Positions 7,499 to 17,200 of a DNA stretch of 47,688 nt are shown piece by piece. Where the stretch lies: the NCBI GenBank assembly GCA_015069135.1, contig SVJE01000003.1:1-47688 (forward strand), read 5' to 3'. Position numbers and translations under genes: made by a program. The first letter of the stretch is position 1, and each line of letters begins with the position of its first letter. A model generated the notes under the pieces. That model was given only the letters and a program-made list of their open reading frames with translations. It was not told the DNA's origin and ran no database searches. The DNA is from Oscillospiraceae bacterium. GTDB taxonomy: Bacteria; Bacillota; Clostridia; UBA1212; SIG427.

Positions 7499-9159
7499 CT
7501 ACAGGTCTCTTCTTCAAGTTGTCTGTAGGCCACTTTACCTACTAAAGTTTTAGGCAAGCTATCCCTGAATTCTATTTCTTTAGGCAGTGCATATTTTGCA
7601 ATGTGTTTTTTACAATATTCCATAATACTTTTACGGGTTTCTTCATTTTGAGGGAATCCGTTTTTCAATACAACGAAAGCTTTGACTTTTTGCATTTTAA
7701 GAGAGTCGGGGACCCCTATGATGCAACTCATGTGGATGGCAGGATGGGCATCTAATATATTCTCCAGTTGTGCAGGATAAACATTGTAACCGGAGGTTAC
7801 GATCATTCTTTTTATTCTGCCTTTAAAATATACAAAACCATCAGAATCCATTGTGCCAAGATCTCCCGTATATACCCAGGTAAAGCCATCTTCGTGCGTC
7901 CGAAGTGTTTTGGCGGTTTCTTCCGGCTGATTAATGTATTCTTTCATAACAGTGGGACCTGCAAGAAGGATTTCCCCTTCTTCACCGAAGGGTAGCTCCA
8001 GACATGTGCCGGGTTTAACAATTTTTATGTGGTTGTCAGGAAAAGCAATGCCAATACTTCCCGTCTTAGACTTATCTACAGGTGTAAGACAACAGGCAGT
8101 AACTGTTTCTGTTGTACCGTAACCTTCCCGGATCTGAATTGTAGCACTGTGATCGCTAAGAAATTTATCAAATCGTTTTTTTAGTTCCCGGGAAAGTGAG
8201 TCACCTCCGGAAAATACACCTTTAAGACAAGATAAATCTGCTTTATCCATGGTGGTAAGTCTTAACAAAGCTTCGTACAGGGTAGGAACGCCGGCTATAA
8301 AATTACATTTATATTTTGTAATAAGTTTTCCGTAACTTTCAGGTGTGAATTTAGGTACCAAAACACATCTTCCGCCGTTAGCCAGCATTGAATGTATACA
8401 TACACCAAGGCCGAATCCGTGAAAGAGAGGCATGGCAGCCAGCATTTTATCACCGGGTCTGAACATTGGGTTTGTGGCAACTATCTGTTTTGATAATGCG
8501 TTAAAATTAAAATTTGTCAGTAAAATACCTTTTGTGGTTCCGGTGGTCCCCCCGGAGTAGAGTATAACTGCCGGGGTGTTTGAGTTTCCTCGGCTTTCAC
8601 ATTTGTTGTTTACACTATTTTTAATAAAATCATGCCAGGTTATTGTGTTTTGAGTTTTTTGTGGCATTGAAATTTTATTACCTTGGGTAAAATAGTAGCC
8701 TGGTTTGATCCAAAAAGGAAGTTCATCTTTTATAGAGGCAACAATAATTTTTATCTCCGGAATAGACTCTCTTATGGCATTCAACTTAGGATAGAACTGA
8801 TCCAGTGTTACAACAATCCTGCTTTCAGAGTCTTTAATGTAGAATTCCAGTTCCTTTTCACCGGAGAGGGGGTGTACCATGTTTGCTATGGCACCTAACT
8901 TATTTATAGCATAGAACATATATATAGCCTGTGGACAGTTTGGTAAGGCTACGGTTATTCTATCTCCCGGTTCTATGCCCATGAAAGCCAGACTGTTAGC
9001 ACATTTATCGGTGTTTTTAATAAAATCGGTATAAGTGGTGGACTTTCCCATGAAATCAAAAGCTATAGCAGAAGAAAAGTTTTCAGCAATACATTTTGTG
9101 GCTTCATACATGGAGCCGTGAAAATATTCTAGTTTAGTTTTTTTGTTATAAATACTCAT
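7495..9159 (-). CDS. AMP-forming acyl-CoA synthetase/ligase
   Basis: 554 residues of the ANL adenylating superfamily. Visible core motifs are the phosphate loop YSGGTTGTTKG at 201-211, GYGTTET around 345, YTGDLG, the hinge GRIKRMIVTSGYNVYP, and the catalytic lysine 542 in PKTLVGKVAYRQ. It should activate a carboxylic acid as acyl-AMP and pass it to CoA (or a carrier protein); chain length is not readable. ATG 9159 is chosen; an in-frame GTG at 9177 is an alternative, and neither has a good Shine-Dalgarno site. The only gene on the minus strand of the window. It might supply acyl-CoA to the converging acyltransferase, which is inference from position only. Confidence 0.9.
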   Translation of the reverse strand: MSIYNKKTKLEYFHGSMYEATKCIAENFSSAIAFDFMGKSTTYTDFIKNTDKCANSLAFMGIEPGDRITVALPNCPQAIYMFYAINKLGAIANMVHPLSGEKELEFYIKDSESRIVVTLDQFYPKLNAIRESIPEIKIIVASIKDELPFWIKPGYYFTQGNKISMPQKTQNTITWHDFIKNSVNNKCESRGNSNTPAVILYSGGTTGTTKGILLTNFNFNALSKQIVATNPMFRPGDKMLAAMPLFHGFGLGVCIHSMLANGGRCVLVPKFTPESYGKLITKYKCNFIAGVPTLYEALLRLTTMDKADLSCLKGVFSGGDSLSRELKKRFDKFLSDHSATIQIREGYGTTETVTACCLTPVDKSKTGSIGIAFPDNHIKIVKPGTCLELPFGEEGEILLAGPTVMKEYINQPEETAKTLRTHEDGFTWVYTGDLGTMDSDGFVYFKGRIKRMIVTSGYNVYPAQLENILDAHPAIHMSCIIGVPDSLKMQKVKAFVVLKNGFPQNEETRKSIMEYCKKHIAKYALPKEIEFRDSLPKTLVGKVAYRQLEEETCS

Positions 9160-9234
9160 ATGAAGATATTGTACCACAATTTTTTTGTTTTGTATGTTTA
9201 CATATTGTTTACCAAATTGAATGATGTCGATTTG

Positions 9235-9263
9235 TTGACTTTTTTTAATATAGGTAGTAAACT
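9235..9263 (+). promoter_or_regulatory. Promoter of the 1563-aa surface protein
   Basis: TTGACT at 9235-9240, a 17-nt spacer, TAAACT at 9258-9263. The same -35 and -10 hexamers with the same spacing occur before the 2990-aa gene (21649-21677). Confidence 0.75.
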
Positions 9264-9285
9264 AAAAAATGGTATATTGACAATA

Positions 9286-9304
9286 GGTGTAGTGCGTCCA
9301 TTTG
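9286..9304 (+). promoter_or_regulatory. Conserved 5'-leader element, copy 1
   Basis: A 19-nt element beginning GGTGTAGTG and ending CCATTTG starts 22 nt after the -10 box. An element matching at 17 of 19 positions lies at exactly the same distance before the 2990-aa gene. It falls in the predicted untranslated leader about 90 nt before the ATG. Confidence 0.55.
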
Positions 9305-9392
9305 CATATACTACCGTTTTGTATTTTTTATGAAAGTAGATTGTAGGCTTTTTATGCTGCAATCATAAAGAAAAAAAGAAGGGGAAGGTAAA

Positions 9393-12300
9393 ATGAAAAG
9401 TAAAATCAAACGTTTCTTAAGCTTGATCTTAGCTGTTGCCATGTTACTTACAACTCCTGTTGTGTCATTTGCCGAGGAAAGTCAGGATGACTATGCATTT
9501 CCTACAGCAAAGGTAACAGAAATCAGTACAGAAAATCTTACATTTGCTATGAATTTCCTGGTAGATGAGATTACTGATGAACAGCTTGCGTATTATGAGG
9601 ACTGGTACGCTGACTTCGAATTGACTGTTAATAAGACTGTTACATTTAATAATGATGGAACAGCAGATGGTTACTTATCTGGTCAGTATGATGAATGGAG
9701 TCCTGATTGGGTTAATGTTCCCGCTAAGGCTGTAACCATTAATGCAGGCGAAACTATCAGAGTTATGGAATTCGGTGCTGAATTACTTGGTAAGCCCGGA
9801 CTTCGTTATACATTCGGTGAAGTGTATACCGGTGTAAAAGATTTCGACTGTGGTATTTATTTTACAGAAGAATTTTTAGAAGCAAATCCTGATGTTGAAG
9901 TAACACTTGAACTTCGTATGTACGAGACAGCAGAGTCTACAGAAGGTGTTACAGTGGGTGATACATATGTATACACTATTGATGACATAATTCCTAATTT
10001 GCCGACAGCAACTGTAACAAAAATTCAAAATCCCGATCTTACATTTGCTATGAACTTTAAGGTAAATGAGGCTACTGATGATCAGTTGGCATATTATGAT
10101 AAATGGTATGCAGACTTTGAGTTAACAGTCAACAAAGATGTTACATTTAATAATGACGGTTCAGCAGATGGTTATTTGTCAGGTCAGTATGACAACTGGA
10201 GTGAAAACTGGGTTAATGTGCCAATAGGCGAAAATGTTTCTTTGAAGGCAAATGAAACTGTAAAAATCATGGAATTCGCTGCAAAACTTATGGGTGAACC
10301 CGGACTTAAGTATACGTTCGGTGAAGTATACACAGGCGTTCTTGATTTTGACTGTGGTATTTATTTTACACCTGAATTTATAGAAGCAAATCCTGATCTT
10401 AAGGTTACTCTTGAACTTCGCATGTATAATCCTGATAAGCCAACAGAAAGCTATACACTGGGTAATACATATGTTTATACTGTAGCAAATATTATGCCTG
10501 AGCTTCCAAGTGCAACAGTAACAGAGATTGAAAAAGAAGATCTTACATTTGCAATGAATTTTACTGCTGTTGAGCCTGAGCCTGAGCAGAAAGAATTCTT
10601 CCGTAACTGGTATGCTGACTTTGAGTTGACAATTAACAAAGATGTTACATTCAACTCAGAAGGCACAGCAGATGGATATCTTTCCGGTCAATATGACTTT
10701 ATCAGCCCGGATTGGATTAATGTTCCACCATCAGATGTAACCCTCAAGGCAAACGAGCCACTTAAAATTATGGCTTATGCTGCTGAGTTAATGGGTGAAC
10801 CTGATCTTAAATTGATATACAATGATATTCTTACTTTTGTAAAAGATTTCGATTGCGGTATATACTTTACTCCTGAGTTCTTAGAAGCAAATCCTGACTT
10901 AAAGGTTACTTTAGAGCTTAAAATGTACAATCCAATTGATGAAACTGAAGGTTATGTTCTCGGTGAGTCTTATGTATTCACAAATGAAGCAGTAGCTATG
11001 AATGTTCAGACAGGCGATGTTTATATGGATGTAACAGAGGCTTTGTTTGAAGCAACTGCAGGTCAGTGGGTAGTATTACTTAAGGATGTAACTACTTCAA
11101 TGGTAACAGTTCCTGAAGATATTACATTGAATCTTGATGGATATACTCTTAACACTAAATATTTCTCTTGCTTCGGTAACACTGTTGATAAGAGTGAAGA
11201 TAAAGCAGGTTTATTAATTGTTCCTGAAAAACGTATCCTTATGCAGGAGAGTAATGCTCAGTTGCCTGTTAAGAATGGTGAAGGTTATAAATTTGTTGAT
11301 ATCATCAAGTTTAATACTGCAATGATGAGTGATTACAAATTTGTTTTCCAGCCATTGTTTAAGGCAAATGCACATCCATTGATGTTGTTAGGTACAGCTG
11401 TTACAGGTGCAACAATTAATGTACGTGTATCCTGGACACAGGGTGACGGAGTAAGATCACAGGATTTCGTATATAATGATGATTTTGTTACAGGCTTTAT
11501 AAACAGCTACAGACCAGCTTCCGGTAAGTATGGTAAAATGTTTACTTTGGCATTAACCGGTGCTGAAAACTTTGAAAACCTTACATTTACTGCTGTTGTA
11601 ATTTCAGACACTGGCGTTGAAATTGCAGCAACCCCTATAGTTATAGAAATTGAAGAAGGAAATGTTACAACTGATAGCAACAATAAGGTGACAGAAGCTG
11701 TTACATTGCAGAATGGTCAGTCTTCTGCTGTTGTAAGTTCCGGTACTCAGTTGGAAGCAAACACAAAGGATATTGCGCTTACAATTGAGGAAATGGATTC
11801 CACTACAAGCAACATTCAGGTTGGCGATGGAGAATCCATGTTATCTATGAATGTTCACGTAGAAGGTGTATCTGATGAAAATACAGTTCCTGTAATTGTT
11901 ACATTAGATAAGATTGCTCCTGAAGCTTTGAACGAAGGTAACATTTTACTGTACCATGTTGAAGATGGTGAAACAGTAGCAATGACTCGTGTATACAGCC
12001 TTGCTGAAGTAGATGCTCACAACGAGTTCTACTATGACGTTTCAACAGGTACTGTTACAATGGCGTTGGCAACATTCTCTGAAATTGCAGTTCGTTCCGT
12101 AAATGCAAACCCTTGGAATGGTGTTATAGATACAGACTGGTATAACACTGAAGATACCTACTTTGAATTTTATACAGCAGACCAGTTGGCAGGTTTAGGT
12201 CAGATTGTCGGTGGTATGGCAGCTGGTATTGAAAGAGATAGCTTTGAAGGAAAGACTGTAAAGTTGCTTGCTGATATAAATCTTGATGACGCTGAAGATG

Positions 12301-14084
12301 ATAACAAGATTTTCCACCCAATCGGATACTATTTCACATTGGATAACCAGGAAACTCCTGATGTAGCAAATGATGTATACAGTGCGGTATATGCTTTTAA
12401 GGGTACTTTTGATGGAAATGGTCATAAAATTGCTAATTTCTATCAGAACACCTGGGAAATGAAGGGTGACTATAACGATGGTTATCCTGCAGGTTCAAAT
12501 CACTATAAAGATGGTATGGGTCTCTTTGGATATGTTAAGAACGGTACAGTTATGAACTTAACTATCGACAACTTCTCATCTGATGGTGAATTTACACCTA
12601 CAGGTGTAGTTGCAGCTTATGGTGTTAATTCTACATTTAAGAATATTGCAATTACAAATTGTAATCCAAGAGTTTACAACACAGGTAATGGTGGTATCGT
12701 AGGTATCGGTGGTAACAATGATGATCCTGATACTTATAACTTAGTATTTGAAAACATTACAATTGACAAAACAAACAAAATTACTGCTCTTTGGGGCAGC
12801 TGGGACGTTGCTTGTGGTGGTTTAGTAGGTATGTTCCGTGGCGCAGGTCACGCATATATGACAAATTGTCATGTTGCAGCTCAGATTGATGTATTTAACG
12901 ACGTTTGTGGTAACTATCAGTATTATAGATACCGTTATGCAGGTATGCTGATTGGTACTAATAAGAATATGGTTACTATTAACGGAAGTGTATATCCTGA
13001 AACTACAAAATATCATGCAGAAGATTGTACTGTTCACTTTGGTGACTGGAATGACTATTACTACTGTGAAATGGTAGTAAACTCTCTTGCTTCATATACA
13101 CATGATCATCAGTTCAGCCGTCTTACACAGGTTGATGCAGTTGATGTAGCTAACATGACAGTTACTGTGGACGGTGTAACATCTGCAATTCCAACTTCAG
13201 GAAGAGTGAACTATGTTATCGCAAATGTTAATTATCCTGGTGATGAAACAGCTCAGTGTTTCCATTTTGTAAATGGTGAAGTCTGGAACCATGAAGATGC
13301 AGGTACAGAAGTAATAAATGGTAAGGAAATCTTAAAAGAAGACAGACAGCATTATTTCTTGCCATTTACTCAGCTCTTTACCGGATATGGTTGGGGTGTA
13401 AATCACATTGTTCTTGGTGAATTTGATGGTGTTACAGTTCTTGAGCGTGAAGTAGCTGATTCTGTAGATAAGTTTGAAGTAGCAGGTACTGCTAAATCTG
13501 AATACGAAACAGGTTCAACAATTCTTGCCGGTGACTTGTTTGCAGCTATTAATGGTGTAGAGGTTCCTGTTGATATGGATAATGTTCAGATTACCGTATC
13601 ACCGGTAGATGAAAACAGCAATGCAAGTGGTACTTATGTAGCAAATGAAACAGACTGGACTCAGGGTTCAATTACATTCAGTGGCTTAGGTCAGGTTCAG
13701 GTTATCATTACAGACTACTTCTATTGTAATTCAACAACAATGATTATTGATGTTACTACAGTAACAAAGTTTAAGGTATCTGATAGTGCTAAGTCTTCAT
13801 ATACAGAAGGTGCCGAGATTAAGGTAGGGGATTTGTTTGCAGCAGTTCCCGGTGCACCTGTAGATATTAACAGTGAAGATGTTGTTGTTGAAATCGATAG
13901 CAACCTTGCAGTATGGACAGGTAATGCAGATTGGACACAGGGTTCTATCCACTTCAGAAATGAAGGAACAGTAATAATCACAATTACTGACAATGACAGA
14001 TGTGTAACTACATCAGTTACAATTAACATTGTTCAGGGTGGTACAGGCGGACCTGGTGTCGGAACACCGGATATTGATTGGTAA
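9393..14084 (+). CDS. Large modular secreted protein (1563 aa)
   Basis: A Sec signal peptide (residues 1-27, ending VSFAEE) is followed by three tandem ~168-aa modules at about 36-202, 203-370 and 371-530. Each has L-T-F-A-M-N-F, WYADFELT, ADGYLSGQYD and FDCGIYFT. A module starting VTEALFEA, predicted mixed beta, covers 531-750; then an Ig/ZU5-like part (757-905), a beta-helix-like region with FKGTFDGNGHKIANF and GLFGYVKNGTV (906-1350), and two Ig-like repeats (1358-1455, 1456-1545). It ends in a Gly-rich GGPGVGTPDIDW with no LPxTG, SLH or dockerin, so how it is retained is unclear. Modules recur in the next gene and in the 2990-aa protein. AAGGGGAAGG precedes ATG 9393. Probable adhesion or glycan-contact role, not proven. 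Confidence 0.85.
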   Translation: MKSKIKRFLSLILAVAMLLTTPVVSFAEESQDDYAFPTAKVTEISTENLTFAMNFLVDEITDEQLAYYEDWYADFELTVNKTVTFNNDGTADGYLSGQYDEWSPDWVNVPAKAVTINAGETIRVMEFGAELLGKPGLRYTFGEVYTGVKDFDCGIYFTEEFLEANPDVEVTLELRMYETAESTEGVTVGDTYVYTIDDIIPNLPTATVTKIQNPDLTFAMNFKVNEATDDQLAYYDKWYADFELTVNKDVTFNNDGSADGYLSGQYDNWSENWVNVPIGENVSLKANETVKIMEFAAKLMGEPGLKYTFGEVYTGVLDFDCGIYFTPEFIEANPDLKVTLELRMYNPDKPTESYTLGNTYVYTVANIMPELPSATVTEIEKEDLTFAMNFTAVEPEPEQKEFFRNWYADFELTINKDVTFNSEGTADGYLSGQYDFISPDWINVPPSDVTLKANEPLKIMAYAAELMGEPDLKLIYNDILTFVKDFDCGIYFTPEFLEANPDLKVTLELKMYNPIDETEGYVLGESYVFTNEAVAMNVQTGDVYMDVTEALFEATAGQWVVLLKDVTTSMVTVPEDITLNLDGYTLNTKYFSCFGNTVDKSEDKAGLLIVPEKRILMQESNAQLPVKNGEGYKFVDIIKFNTAMMSDYKFVFQPLFKANAHPLMLLGTAVTGATINVRVSWTQGDGVRSQDFVYNDDFVTGFINSYRPASGKYGKMFTLALTGAENFENLTFTAVVISDTGVEIAATPIVIEIEEGNVTTDSNNKVTEAVTLQNGQSSAVVSSGTQLEANTKDIALTIEEMDSTTSNIQVGDGESMLSMNVHVEGVSDENTVPVIVTLDKIAPEALNEGNILLYHVEDGETVAMTRVYSLAEVDAHNEFYYDVSTGTVTMALATFSEIAVRSVNANPWNGVIDTDWYNTEDTYFEFYTADQLAGLGQIVGGMAAGIERDSFEGKTVKLLADINLDDAEDDNKIFHPIGYYFTLDNQETPDVANDVYSAVYAFKGTFDGNGHKIANFYQNTWEMKGDYNDGYPAGSNHYKDGMGLFGYVKNGTVMNLTIDNFSSDGEFTPTGVVAAYGVNSTFKNIAITNCNPRVYNTGNGGIVGIGGNNDDPDTYNLVFENITIDKTNKITALWGSWDVACGGLVGMFRGAGHAYMTNCHVAAQIDVFNDVCGNYQYYRYRYAGMLIGTNKNMVTINGSVYPETTKYHAEDCTVHFGDWNDYYYCEMVVNSLASYTHDHQFSRLTQVDAVDVANMTVTVDGVTSAIPTSGRVNYVIANVNYPGDETAQCFHFVNGEVWNHEDAGTEVINGKEILKEDRQHYFLPFTQLFTGYGWGVNHIVLGEFDGVTVLEREVADSVDKFEVAGTAKSEYETGSTILAGDLFAAINGVEVPVDMDNVQITVSPVDENSNASGTYVANETDWTQGSITFSGLGQVQVIITDYFYCNSTTMIIDVTTVTKFKVSDSAKSSYTEGAEIKVGDLFAAVPGAPVDINSEDVVVEIDSNLAVWTGNADWTQGSIHFRNEGTVIITITDNDRCVTTSVTINIVQGGTGGPGVGTPDIDW

Positions 14085-14105
14085 TATATAGCCAGCAGAT
14101 GATTT

Positions 14106-14136
14106 AAGCCCTCGCATTTAGCGAGGGCTTTTATTT
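14106..14136 (+). terminator. Rho-independent terminator
   Basis: A perfect 10-bp stem (14106-14115 with 14121-14130), 5-nt loop, then TTATTT. Confidence 0.88.
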
Positions 14137-14167
14137 ACGCATTAAATTATGAATAAAATTTTAATTA

Positions 14168-14196
14168 TTGAATTTTTGTGTTAAAAGTGTTAAAAT
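14168..14196 (+). promoter_or_regulatory. Promoter of the 1632-aa surface protein
   Basis: TTGAAT at 14168-14173, a 17-nt spacer ending AGTGT (extended -10 TG), TAAAAT at 14191-14196. Confidence 0.7.
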
Positions 14197-14233
14197 AAAT
14201 TTTGGTAATTTTTGTATGAAAGAAGGAAATTGA

Positions 14234-17200
14234 ATGAAAAGCAAACTCAAATGCTTGTTGAGTATTTTGTTGGTTTTTGCTATGGTACTTACAAGTCAAT
14301 TAGCAACCTTTGCCAGTGAAACTCAGGAAGTGAACGTTGATGCTGTTGCAAAAAATTCCATAAGTAATGTCTATTATGATGATGTTATGGATGCATTGCT
14401 TGAAGCAACAGAAAATGAAACAGTGATTCTTTTAGAAGATACAAGTGTTTCAATGATAACTGTTCCTGAAGATGTAACTCTTGATCTGAATGGTTATGCT
14501 TTAACATCAAATTATGTTACATGTTTTGGTAATATAGTTGATGAAAGTGAAGATAACACAGGCGTTTTGAATGTATCCTCAAAGAGATTTCTTATACAGG
14601 AAAATAACAAGCAACTTCCTGTAAGAGAAGGTAACGGCTACAGATTCTTTGATGTAAGCAATTTTAACACAAGATATCTTAAAGATACATCTAAATATGT
14701 ATTCCAGCCATTTATTGAGAAGGAAGCTCATTCCATTATAAATAATGGTAAGGCATCATCCGGAGTAACAATAAATGTAAGAGTATCATGGACACAGAAT
14801 GAAGGTGTACGTTCTCAGGATTTCGTATATACATATGACAAGATTGAGAAGTTCTTTAACAGTTATTCTGTTAAAAATGACATGGAAAAATACGGACAGA
14901 TGTTTACATTGGTATTAGGCGGCACTGATGCTTTTGAGAATATTTCTTTTAAGGCAGTTGTAGTATCTGATACAGGTGTTGAGATTTCATCTGTTCCAAC
15001 AATTATAAATATCGGTGGAAATGTTTCTACTGATGAAAATAATCAGGTAACAGAAGAAGTTACACTTCAGAATGGTCACTCTTCTGCAGTTGTTAACCAG
15101 GGTACTCAGTTAGAAGAGAATACCAACGAATTAACATTTACAGTAGAAGAAATGGATGTAACAAACAGTGATATTCTTCTTGAAGATACAGAAGAAATGG
15201 TATCCATGGATGTACATGTTGAAGGCGTTGCTTCTAATAACACAGTACCGATTATTGTTACCTTGGATAAGATTGCTCCTGAGTTCCTGAACCAGGGTAA
15301 TATTAAACTGTATCACGTGGAAAATGGTGAAACAGTAGAAATGACTCGTGTATATAGTCTTGAAGAATTGGATGCACATAATGAGTTCTACTATGATATT
15401 GCTACAGGTACTATTACTATGGCTTTGGCAACATTCTCTGAAATAGCAGTTGTTTCTGATATAGAGAATGAATGGAACGGCGATATAGATGCAAAGTGGT
15501 ATAACACAACTGATACTGAATTTATAATCTATAATGCAGACCAGTTTGCCGGTTTCAATAAGATTGTCAGTGGTGATCCTGCCTATGTTGCTGAAGTGGA
15601 TTCTTTTGCAGGAAAAACAGTTAAGTTGGCAGCAGACATAAATATCGGTCATGATACAACTAAGGATGTTACAGACAAGAATATTTTATGGTATCCGATT
15701 GGTGCCTGGTTGCCACAGGATACAAGTAATGGTTATGATGATGTATGGTATTCATGGGGCGGTCCTTTCGAAGGTACATTTGATGCTACCGGTCATACAA
15801 TAAAGAATATTTATCAAAGAACCTGGGATATGGATGGTAACTATGATGCAGGTTATTGGGACACTGCCATGGGTATCTTTGGTTGGGTAAGAAATGGTAC
15901 AGTTAAAAATCTTGTAATTGAAAACTTTGCAACTGTTGGTGAATTTACTCCTACAGGTTGCGTAACTGCATATGGTATAGGTAACTGTACTTTTGAAAAT
16001 ATTACACTTCTTGATTGTCACCCTGCTACATACAACACAGGTGGTGCAGGTATTGTTGGTTGGGATGATGGCGGTGACGACACATCAGATGAAGAAAAGA
16101 CACATTATGTATTCAATAACATTACAATTGATAATTCTAATGAAATTGAAGCTTTGTGGGGAAGCTGGGATGTAGGTTGTGCAGGTATCTTAGGTTACTT
16201 AGGACAGTACAGTACAGCTGAGTTCAACAACTGTCATGTAGCCGCAGTGCTTAATGTATATAACGACGTATGTGCTAACTATCAGTATTATTGGTACCGT
16301 TACTGTGGTATGTTGATTGGTACTGTAGACAGAACATATAAGGATGCAAACGGATATACAGCAATAGATTTAAATGGTATTACTGTTAATAACTGTACAG
16401 TAAACTTTGGTGGCTGGAATGACTACTATTACTGTGAATTGGTAAGAAACTCATTAGCTTCTTACACACATGACCATCAGTTCAGCAAGCTGGTTGAGGT
16501 CGATGCAATTCCGGCTGAACCGGGAAATGGTAACTATCTGATTACCACAAGAGATGAAAATGGTAATGTAATAACTGCAGAATGTTATCATTACAAAAAT
16601 GGTGTGAGATTCTACCACAGTGATGAAGGTACAGAAACAGATCCTGATACAAAGGAAACTGTTCTTGTTGAAGATAAGACTCTTGTTAACCTTCCATTTA
16701 ACCAGATTTTCGGTGGTTACGGCTGGGGAGTTAAAGGAACTCAGTTTGCTGATATTGGCGAGAATAACGAAGTATTAGGCGTTACTATTGGCTATAACGA
16801 ATCTATAAAGAAATTTGAAGGTAAGGGCGTAGAGACTGTTGCATCAGGTACAGTCATTTCTGTAGGAGAGTTATTCAATGCAATAGCAGACATTGAACCT
16901 GGTATCGACAATGGTAATGTTAAGGTTACAGTGTCTCCTGTTGGTAAAAATAGCAGCGCAAGTGGTGTATATACAGCTAATACAGATGATTGGTCTTTAG
17001 GAACTGTTGTGTTCAATGGAGAAGGCGTAGCTCAGATTATTATTACTGACTATTATTTCTGCAGAACAACATCAATGCTTGTTAATGTTGTAAATTCAAA
17101 ATTTGAAGTTAAAGCAGATTCTGCAACTTATACATCAGGTTCATCAATTAAACTTGGCGATTTGTTTGCTGAAACAGGTAATGGAACTGTTGTTAATGAT

